Origin: Caballeronia sp. M1242
GTDB lineage: Bacteria > Pseudomonadota > Gammaproteobacteria > Burkholderiales > Burkholderiaceae
Assembly: GCF_017220215.1 (NCBI RefSeq)
Contig: NZ_CP071129.1
Span: 620,001-684,000, forward strand
Reading direction: 5' to 3'
DNA length: 64,000 nt
Numbering within the stretch: position 1 is the stretch's first letter; each line of letters begins with the position of its first letter. A program made the position numbers and the translations under genes. The notes beneath the pieces were generated by a model. That model saw only the letters and a list, made by a program, of their open reading frames with translations. It did not search any database and was not told the DNA's origin. Shown piece after piece: positions 57,875 to 64,000 of this stretch.

Positions 57875-58433
57875 TTGATGTCTCCGAGTGGCAGCGTTTG
57901 CTGTCGTTTGAGCGGCAGATACGTGAAGCGGACTTGCTTGCGATCGAGTTCGTCGATCCGGTAGGCGTTGAGAATCGTGTCGCCACGGTGCAGGAAGCCC
58001 TTGTTCTGGCAGTCCGCGCAGAGCCGGAACTCGCGTCCGGTGCCGGCGAGCACGACATAAAAGACGCCGCGCGAATCCAGCCACAGCGAGCGCACGGTAA
58101 ACGGCAGCGGCGGCGGTTCGGGCGGTGGAGGCGGCTTGACCGAACCGGGCGGCGGCGGGGGCGGCGGCGGGGAGGAGGCGGTTGCCAGTTCTGGCTCGGA
58201 AACAGATCGACCGGCGCGCTCGCGGCATCCGCGACGGTTTGAGGCGCGCTGGCGTCAGGCACGCTGGCGGCGGACGCCGGCGCGGCTGCATGAGGCGTCG
58301 ATGGCGTCGATGGCGGCGCGGCTTCGTCTCTTTCGCCGCGAAAGTGCACGAACACCATCAGCCCGAGCGTCAGCGCGAGCAGCAGCAAGACCGGCGTCGA
58401 GACTTTCAAGGCGCGGACGTCGCGTGCATTCAT
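57871..58433 (-). pseudogene. PilP/GspC-like inner-membrane gene with apparent -1 frameshift
   Basis: The 5' part (from ATG 58433, overlapping the upstream stop by four bases) encodes MNARDVRALKVSTPVLLLL onward: one membrane helix (about 10-27) and an Ala/Pro-rich linker. The 3' part is in the next frame and encodes a conserved-looking periplasmic domain (SLWLDSRGVFYVVLAGTG to LPLGDIK). The two frames join in a Pro-coding G/C run at about 58145-58180 with one base missing. Restoring one base would give about 187 residues, right for a PilP/GspC linker to the secretin. Without it the 5' frame runs on as nonsense for 400 codons. Could be a sequence error, a mutation, or -1 frameshifting. Confidence 0.75.
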
Positions 58434-58951
58434 TTCGACGCTTCCACGACGAACGCGCATTGCAGACGCACTTCCAGATCCGTCGCGCCGATGTTGGGCC
58501 GCGAGATCGTGACGCGCTCCCAGCGGATGCCCGGCAAGGTCCGCATCTCGAAGACGAAATCGCGCAGCGGGAGATAGCGGCTCGTGAACGTCGCCTCCAC
58601 GACATACCGGCGCAGCGACGATTCCTTGTCCTGCGCGGAGAGCTGATACGTGACCTGCGGAATGGACAGGCCGTTCCTGGCGGCGATGGCGTGCATGCTG
58701 TGCAGGAATACGAAGTAACGCTGCTCGGCGCTAACGGGCGCGACGGCTTCGTCGGGCGACGACGGCGGCGGTTGCGTGAGCTTCGCTGCGCGCGCGTTCA
58801 GATCGGCTTCGCGCGCGGCGATGTCGCGGCGCAGCGGCAGAATGTCCGCGAGCGCGATCATTGCTGCGCCGCCGAGCAGCAGCAGCGCGATCAGCCCGAA
58901 CGTGCCAAGACGCCATTGCAGGCGGCGCAGTTCCCAGAGCCAGCGGTTCAT
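58430..58951 (-). CDS. PilO/GspM-like inner-membrane protein
   Basis: A 173-residue bitopic protein: one membrane helix at about 18-37 after a short basic cytoplasmic end, a coiled-coil stretch (LRRDIAAREADLNARAAKL) and a small periplasmic domain with ferredoxin-like alternation. Length, layout and position after a PilN-like gene match PilO or GspM, which shape the inner-membrane platform. It overlaps both neighbours by four bases. Sequence identity to either family cannot be judged by eye. Confidence 0.72.
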   Translation of the reverse strand: MNRWLWELRRLQWRLGTFGLIALLLLGGAAMIALADILPLRRDIAAREADLNARAAKLTQPPPSSPDEAVAPVSAEQRYFVFLHSMHAIAARNGLSIPQVTYQLSAQDKESSLRRYVVEATFTSRYLPLRDFVFEMRTLPGIRWERVTISRPNIGATDLEVRLQCAFVVEASK

Positions 58952-59655
58952 CGACGTCCTCCGGATGTGTGTCCCATGGGCGGCTGCCGGGCGGGCGGGT
59001 TCGACACTGGCGCGGGTGACGCGGACACTGGCGCGGATGCGGGAGAAGAAGCCGGCGCAGATGCCGGCGAGGCGCTCGCGGAAGATGCCGGCGAGGCAGT
59101 CGTGGAAGATATCGGCGCGGGCAGCGCCGCAAAGGCACCGCCGAAAGGCTTCCATATCACCTGCAACGACGTCTGCACCGACGGCGCCGGCGGCCCTGGC
59201 TTCTGCGTCTGCCGCTTGAGCGTCACGCTTTCGGTTTGGGGTTGCGCCTGAAACCAGTCGGCGTAAGAGATCGCTTCCTGCACCGAGCGCGTCTCGAACT
59301 GCATGTTGATCTGGCGCGATGCCGTCACGATGTCGATGGTGAGGAACGCGATATTCGGATGCCATCCCGCTTCGATCAGATCGCGCGCCGGTTCGGCCGC
59401 ATAGCGTTGTTGAGCCATGAGCGCGGCGCTGCGCGCGTCGGTGCCGCCGCGATGCGCGTTGCTGATGCGCGTGAAGTGCGCCTCCTTCTTCGCGATGACC
59501 GACTCCCGTTCGTCGAGCGTCTCGCCTTGCGCGTGAAGCGCATCGCGCACCTGCATCGCCGCGATCAAGGCGGCGGCGCCCACGATCAGCGCGAGCAGTC
59601 CCGCCGCCGCCCCTGGACGATTCGCGCGATGCAGGTCCATGCGCGGCGCTTTCAT
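58948..59655 (-). CDS. PilN-like inner-membrane platform protein
   Basis: A 235-residue bitopic protein with a membrane helix at about 15-34, a coiled coil (ETLDERESVIAKKEAHFTRI) and a compact periplasmic domain (NIAFLTIDIVTASRQINMQF). The last 60 residues are a Ser/Ala/Pro-rich tail. The order matches PilN in pilMNOPQ operons or the periplasmic half of GspL. It overlaps the upstream gene and the downstream gene by four bases each. Confidence 0.7.
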   Translation of the reverse strand: MKAPRMDLHRANRPGAAAGLLALIVGAAALIAAMQVRDALHAQGETLDERESVIAKKEAHFTRISNAHRGGTDARSAALMAQQRYAAEPARDLIEAGWHPNIAFLTIDIVTASRQINMQFETRSVQEAISYADWFQAQPQTESVTLKRQTQKPGPPAPSVQTSLQVIWKPFGGAFAALPAPISSTTASPASSASASPASAPASSPASAPVSASPAPVSNPPARQPPMGHTSGGRR

Positions 59656-60452
59656 GGCGCGTCGTCCCACGGAACGCGGAGCCATTCGATGCCCGGCGCC
59701 TGCGCCAGCCAGCGCGCGCCGTCGCCCGGGCCGATCACGTAGCGGCGCTCGGGCGGCGCATCGGCGCAGAGCGCGAAGGCATCGCGCAGCACGTCGTCGA
59801 GCGTGCCCGCGACCGGCAGCGCGATGAATCCGGTCCAGCCGCCGCGGTTTCGTAGTCCGATCTGCGCGATGGCCGCGCCGCCGTCCACCGTGTCCAGCGT
59901 GACGATGGCGATGGAGCCGTCGCGAATCCGCGCGGCGTGCCGCTGCAGCGCGAACGTGTAAGCCGGCTCGATGCCGCTCAGCATCAGCCTGCGGGTCTTG
60001 CATGTCTTCTCGATGCCGGAGCACAGAGCCTCGGGCATCGCGGCGGCGAGGCGTCCGCGCTGCCAGTTTTCGTCCGTCACGGCAAAGCGCGATGCTTCGT
60101 TGCCGGCGCCGGTCTGCATCGCCTGCACGCGTGCGAGGGCTACCCAGTCCTGCGGCTTCGGGAGCGGCTGCCACGGCAGGGCGTGATAGCGGGCGAACGG
60201 CGCGCCGGCCACCACGCGCAGCATATGCACGCCGAAACCCGCCGGCTTCGGCGCCAGTGTTTCAATGGCCTTGAGCGCTGCGGCGGCATCGCCCGGCGTG
60301 AACGGACCGGCGATGCGGGCCGTGCCGGGCACGCGCGCACGACCGCCTTCGAGCAGTATCGTCGTGCGGCTGAAAAGGCCGGAAGCGGCGGCCGTCGATG
60401 CCGCCGCCTTCGCGCGCAGGGAATCGATGTGATCGGAGAAACGCGTCATCAT
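59652..60452 (-). CDS. PilM/GspL-position cytoplasmic protein
   Basis: A 266-residue soluble protein with no membrane segment or signal peptide. I do not see clear actin-like nucleotide motifs, so the PilM (or cytoplasmic GspL) assignment rests on its place directly after gspE and before the PilN-like gene. Possible core strands are SIAIVTLDTVDGGAAIAQIG and GWTGFIALPV. It overlaps the next gene by four bases (59652-59655). It probably couples the ATPase to the platform. Confidence 0.6.
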   Translation of the reverse strand: MMTRFSDHIDSLRAKAAASTAAASGLFSRTTILLEGGRARVPGTARIAGPFTPGDAAAALKAIETLAPKPAGFGVHMLRVVAGAPFARYHALPWQPLPKPQDWVALARVQAMQTGAGNEASRFAVTDENWQRGRLAAAMPEALCSGIEKTCKTRRLMLSGIEPAYTFALQRHAARIRDGSIAIVTLDTVDGGAAIAQIGLRNRGGWTGFIALPVAGTLDDVLRDAFALCADAPPERRYVIGPGDGARWLAQAPGIEWLRVPWDDAP

Positions 60453-60465
60453 TGCGCCTTTTCGC

Positions 60466-62112
60466 CTAGTTTTCGACGATCGTGACGCGATTGACTTCGG
60501 CGAGCGTCGTGCGCCCGTCCGCCACCGCGCGCAACGCGATCTGCCGGATCGGCACGAAGCCGCTGTCGAGCGCGAGCCGCTTCAGTTCCATGATCGGGCG
60601 ACGTTCGACGAAGCACTGCTTGATCGCATCGTTCAGACGCAGCACCTCCGCGATCGGCTGACGCCCGAGGTAGCCCGTGCGCCGGCACATGTCGCAGCCC
60701 GCGCCGCGCCTGAAGCGCCAGTGCGCGACTTGTTCCCGGGTAAGCGCCGAGGCGCGCAGCAGCGCGTCGTCGGGCGGATCGTCGTCGCGAATGCAATGCG
60801 GGCAGTTCTTGCGCATGAGCCGTTGCGCGACCGCGCCGAGCAGGGCGTCGACGAAACTGTGCATGTCGACGCCCATGTGCAGGAAACGGTCGAGCACGGA
60901 GAACACGTTGTTCGCATGCACGGAGGTGAGCACGAGGTGTCCGGTGAGCGCCGCCTGCACCGCGATGTTCGCCGTCTCGCCGTCGCGAATCTCGCCCACG
61001 AGAATCTTGTCCGGATCGTGGCGCAGAATCGAGCGCAGCCCGCGCGCGAACGTCAGTCCTTTCTTGTCGTTGATCGGAATCTGCAGCACGCCCGCGAGTT
61101 CGTACTCCACCGGATCTTCAATGGTGATGATCTTCTCGTCGCCGGTGTTGATCTCGGTGAGCGTGGCGTAGAGCGTCGTCGACTTCCCGGAGCCGGTCGG
61201 TCCGGTCACGAGGAGCAGGCCGTACGGCTCGCGCGCGATCTGGCGGATCGCGCTGACGATCTCCGGCTCGTGGCCGATCGAATCGAGCCGCAGCGCGCTC
61301 GCGCTCGCCTCGCCGCGCTGTTTGTCGAGCACGCGCAAGACAGCGTCCTCGCCGTGAATCGACGGCATGATGGACACCCGAAAATCGATCTCGCGCTTAT
61401 TGATGATCGCCTTGAAGCGCCCGTCCTGCGGAATGCGGCGCTCGCCGATGTCGAGGTCCGCCATCACCTTCAGGCGCGAGAGCACTTGTTCCGCCGTGTC
61501 GATGCCGCTCGCGGTCGCGGTCTCCTGCAACACGCCGTCAATGCGGTATTTGATGACGAGTCCCGTCGCCGTGCTCTCGATGTGAATATCCGATGCGCGA
61601 GCCTTGAGCGCGTCGTACAGCGACGAATTGACGAGCCGTATGACCGGATGCACGTCGGCGGCGAGCGTCGCGAGCGTGATCTCGACGCCCGCATCCGCGA
61701 TGGCCGCCGGCTGGCCTTCGACGCTGATCTGCGTGAGCGCCTGATGCGCCGACTCGTGCAGCGCGAGGAACGCCATCAACTCCGACGGCACGCAGAAAGC
61801 GAACGCGAACGGCTTCTTGACGCGGTTCATCGCCCAGGCGCGCAGCAGCGGATCGAAGGGATCGGCAAGCACCAGCCAGAGTTTCGCTTCCGTGCTTTGC
61901 GAATCGGCAGCGAGCACGCATTTGCGCGATACGGCGTCGCCGAAAGCGAGCAGGTCGAAGCGAGGCTCGAGCGTTTCGAGCGCGGCGGCGTCGAAGCCGC
62001 GCAGGTGCAACATGCGCGCGACCGTCGCCAGGTAGTCGGCGGAGTCGTGCCCGGCGTCGTCCCAGACCTGTTGCTGCCGCGGGCGAGCCGGTGCGCTTGC
62101 GACCTCGTTCAT
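60466..62112 (-). CDS. gspE: Type II secretion ATPase GspE
   Basis: Cytoplasmic hexameric ATPase that drives pseudopilus assembly. The 548-residue product has an N-terminal domain (about 1-140) and the RASDIHIES segment. Walker A GPTGSGKS is at about 304-311, followed by an Asp-box and Walker B ILVGEIRD at about 370-377. The tetracysteine zinc element (CPHC at 437-440, CDMC at 473-476) is typical of GspE/PilB. The start is four bases after the gspF stop. Confidence 0.94.
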   Translation of the reverse strand: MNEVASAPARPRQQQVWDDAGHDSADYLATVARMLHLRGFDAAALETLEPRFDLLAFGDAVSRKCVLAADSQSTEAKLWLVLADPFDPLLRAWAMNRVKKPFAFAFCVPSELMAFLALHESAHQALTQISVEGQPAAIADAGVEITLATLAADVHPVIRLVNSSLYDALKARASDIHIESTATGLVIKYRIDGVLQETATASGIDTAEQVLSRLKVMADLDIGERRIPQDGRFKAIINKREIDFRVSIMPSIHGEDAVLRVLDKQRGEASASALRLDSIGHEPEIVSAIRQIAREPYGLLLVTGPTGSGKSTTLYATLTEINTGDEKIITIEDPVEYELAGVLQIPINDKKGLTFARGLRSILRHDPDKILVGEIRDGETANIAVQAALTGHLVLTSVHANNVFSVLDRFLHMGVDMHSFVDALLGAVAQRLMRKNCPHCIRDDDPPDDALLRASALTREQVAHWRFRRGAGCDMCRRTGYLGRQPIAEVLRLNDAIKQCFVERRPIMELKRLALDSGFVPIRQIALRAVADGRTTLAEVNRVTIVEN

Positions 62113-62116
62113 GATG

Positions 62117-63322
62117 TCACCCCACGGCGCCGGCCAGTTGGAAGATCGGCATGTACAGCAAGAAGATGATGGTTCCGACGATGCCGCCCACCGCGAGCAT
62201 CAGCACCGGCTCGACCACTCGCATGAGCGTGTCGATGGCGCGGTCCAGTTCCTCGTCGCAGAACTCGGCCGAGCGCGTCACCATGCCGGCGAGTTCGCCG
62301 CTCTGTTCGCCTACGCGAATCAGCCGCTCGGCGACGGGCGTCGTCAGGTTCGCGGCGGGCAGCGCGCCGGACAGCGGCTTGCCTGCGCGAATCTCGTCGA
62401 GCGCCTGCGACAGTGCGTTTTGCAACTGCGCGGGCAAGACCTGCGCGGCCAGTTCGAGGGACGTCACCATCGACATGCCGCCCGCGAGCAGCAGCCCGAG
62501 CGTGCGATAGAAACGCGTGAGGCCGAAGAGGCGCTGATAATCCGAGAGCTTCGGCAGGCTGAAGAGCGCCGACATCAGCCGCTCGCGCACTGCCGCGCTG
62601 CGCAGCGAGAGACCCGCGCCGACGATCGCCGCGAAGAGCGCCGCAAGCAGCACGCCGCCGTGCGCTTCCACGAGATTGCCCCACGCGAGCATCAAGCGCA
62701 CCGTGAAGGGCATGTCCTTCATTGTCGCGAACACCTGGCTGAACTTGGGGATCACGTAGAAAGCCATGAAGAGGATGATCATGGCGCCCGTTCCGATGAC
62801 GATGCACGGATACACCATCGACGACACGACTTTCTTGCGCACGGTGGAGAGCCGCGCGTCGTAGTGGTGATAACGCCTGAGTGCCTCGGCGAGGTGCCCT
62901 GTCTGCTCCGCCGATGCGACTGTCGCCACGTAGAGCGGCGGAAAGTGGTCCGGCTGACGTTCGAGCGCGCGTGAGAGCGGCTCGCCTTCGTAAAGCGCAG
63001 CGACGATGCCTTGCAGCACGTTCCGGTTCAGCCCTTCCTTGCTCTTGTCGCGCAGCGTTTCCACTGTTTCGACGAGGCTCAGTCCTGCTTCGAGCAACGC
63101 GATGAGTTCCTGCGTGAAGAGCGCGCGCTCGAACACGGGCTTGCGCAATGAGAAGCCGCGCTTCTTCGCGCCGAGCGGCGTGGCATCGACGAGCGACAGA
63201 CCCATCTCCGCGAGCCGCATGCGCAACTGCGCCTCGTCGTCGGCGTCGAGTTCGAGATCCTGCGGGCCGCTTTCGGTATCCACCCGGGCGCGATATCGCA
63301 TGATGACCGGTGCGCTCGTCAT
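62117..63322 (-). CDS. gspF: Type II secretion inner-membrane protein GspF
   Basis: Polytopic platform protein that GspE acts on. The 401-residue product has two repeated GspF domains: about 65-190 (FTQELIALLEAGLSLVETVE, membrane helix near 165-190) and about 265-385 (FYRTLGLLLAGGMSMVTSLE), with three membrane helices in all. The ATG at 63322 overlaps the gspG stop by four bases; an ATG at 63301 (MRYRARV) is a possible later start. Confidence 0.93.
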   Translation of the reverse strand: MTSAPVIMRYRARVDTESGPQDLELDADDEAQLRMRLAEMGLSLVDATPLGAKKRGFSLRKPVFERALFTQELIALLEAGLSLVETVETLRDKSKEGLNRNVLQGIVAALYEGEPLSRALERQPDHFPPLYVATVASAEQTGHLAEALRRYHHYDARLSTVRKKVVSSMVYPCIVIGTGAMIILFMAFYVIPKFSQVFATMKDMPFTVRLMLAWGNLVEAHGGVLLAALFAAIVGAGLSLRSAAVRERLMSALFSLPKLSDYQRLFGLTRFYRTLGLLLAGGMSMVTSLELAAQVLPAQLQNALSQALDEIRAGKPLSGALPAANLTTPVAERLIRVGEQSGELAGMVTRSAEFCDEELDRAIDTLMRVVEPVLMLAVGGIVGTIIFLLYMPIFQLAGAVG

Positions 63323-63804
63323 TTGTTGACGATATCCGCGTCCTCGCCCGAGCCGCCGGGCTTGCCGTCGGCGCCGTAAGTCATCAGGTCGTAGTCCTTG
63401 CCGCCTTCGCCCGGCGAGCGATAGATGTACGGCTTGCCCCACGGATCGTTTGGAATTGCGCTGCTCATGTAAGGGCCTTCCCAGCCGGTCGCGTTGCCCA
63501 CGTTGGTCATGAGTGCCGCGAGGCCGGCGTCCGTGCCCGGAAAGTGTCCGGTGTCGAGCCGGTAGCGGTCGAGCGCGCTCTCGATGCCTTTCATCTGCGA
63601 GGCGGCCGTCTTGCTGCGAGCCTTGCCCACTTCGCCGAAGAGCTTGGGGCCGACATACCCCGCCAGCAGCGCGATGATGAGCAGCACCACGAGCAGTTCG
63701 AGCAGCGTGAATCCGCGCTGCCGCCAGCCGGTTGCGCGATGCGCGAGCCGCGCGCGCGCACCCGCCGCCGTCGCGCCTGCGATATTGAAAGAAGGTCCGT
63801 GCAT
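63319..63804 (-). CDS. gspG: Major pseudopilin GspG
   Basis: Main subunit of the secretion pseudopilus. The 161-residue product has an unusually long lead of about 30 residues before the cleavage site (WRQRG then FTLLELLVVLLIIALL, with Gly(-1) and Glu5). It ends with the GspG calcium-loop region (DPWGKPYIYRSPGE, then DLMTYGADGKPGGSGEDADI). GGGAG five bases upstream supports ATG 63804. It is the first gene of the operon, after the partial chitinase gene on the same strand. Confidence 0.95.
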   Translation of the reverse strand: MHGPSFNIAGATAAGARARLAHRATGWRQRGFTLLELLVVLLIIALLAGYVGPKLFGEVGKARSKTAASQMKGIESALDRYRLDTGHFPGTDAGLAALMTNVGNATGWEGPYMSSAIPNDPWGKPYIYRSPGEGGKDYDLMTYGADGKPGGSGEDADIVNK

Positions 63805-63921
63805 GGCTGCTCCCGGCAGAATTCGATACGGCGCGATGCGTCGCGATACATCGCGATACATCGTCGCAATACGCGCGGCCGCCGCGTCAGTGCGTGCGAG
63901 ACGCGCGCTTTCCGCGACGAA

Positions 63922-64000
63922 TCACTTCAGTCCGTCGCTCATGATCTTCAGCAACTCAGCGTTGGGTCCGTCGCCGTCCAGTTCCCAGGCGAAGGAGCCG
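63922..64000 (-). CDS. C-terminal end of a probable GH18 chitinase
   Basis: The last 25 codons of a minus-strand gene that enters from the right edge. The visible residues (GSFAWELDGDG, then LLKIMSDGLK and stop TGA) resemble the final strand and helix of GH18 chitinases, where a WELSGD-type motif follows the barrel's last strand. The gene lies 117 bases before gspG, so it may be part of the same transcription unit. The call rests on a short stretch and on the chitinolytic neighbours. Confidence 0.6.
   Translation of the reverse strand, partial: GSFAWELDGDGPNAELLKIMSDGLK

Noticed and set aside
56739..58118. Continuation of the PilP/GspC-like 5' frame for about 400 codons
   Set aside because: After the G/C run it reads Arg-rich nonsense across the secretin gene. 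The conserved domain is in the other frame, so a frameshift is the better reading.

Overview
The window is a high-GC chromosomal segment from a betaproteobacterium of the Burkholderiaceae, most like Paraburkholderia or Caballeronia. This is inferred from gene content and order, not from a database search. Diagnostic blocks are cysH-cysD-cysN-cobA, lptF/lptG divergent from pepA-holC, a DUF2486 gene, zapA/zapB next to 6S RNA, a DUF3460 gene with scpA-panC-panD, tamA-tamB, metG near apbC, and dcd next to an AdiA-type decarboxylase. Almost every stretch is coding, and many starts and stops overlap by 4 bp. Layout: 1-3644 is the end of a sulfate-assimilation operon (cysH, partial, then cysDN and cobA for siroheme). 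3657-4486 is an unrecognised two-gene membrane cassette, less GC-rich than its surroundings. 4641-7282 holds cbiX and the LPS transporter genes lptG and lptF. 7443-9829 is pepA-holC-DUF2486. 9906-14893 holds ilvD, a divergent LysR regulator, lgt, a SIMPL-domain protein and an EVE-domain protein. 14943-15987 is the 6S RNA unit with zapA and zapB. 16244-27587 is a cobalamin locus. A B12 riboswitch precedes btuB-btuC-btuD-cobT-cobS-cobC on the plus strand. It faces cobU-cbiB-cobD-btuF on the minus strand, and cobQ diverges from cobU. Together they cover corrinoid uptake and the late steps of B12 assembly (aminopropanol arm, nucleotide loop, lower ligand). 27593-31250 carries a thioesterase, an orphan ParA, and panD, panC, scpA and DUF3460. 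31597-38565 has tamA-tamB and two small lipoproteins. 38841-49015 is mostly housekeeping: metG, an OmpA-type lipoprotein, apbC, a SodC-like lipoprotein, dcd, an arginine/lysine decarboxylase, a GST and a bestrophin. The most interesting part is 49376-64000. It encodes an exported AA10 lytic polysaccharide monooxygenase with two chitin-binding modules, a prolyl-4-hydroxylase-like oxygenase, a lytic transglycosylase and a GH19 chitinase with two similar chitin-binding modules. These are followed by a compact type II secretion-like operon: gspG, gspF, gspE, then four genes in a PilM-N-O-P-like order, a secretin and three more pseudopilin-like genes. At the right edge is the last part of a protein that looks like a GH18 chitinase. 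I read this as a dedicated chitin-degradation and secretion island. Its PilP/GspC-like gene is split by an apparent -1 frameshift in a G/C run, which is either a sequence error, a real mutation or frameshifting.
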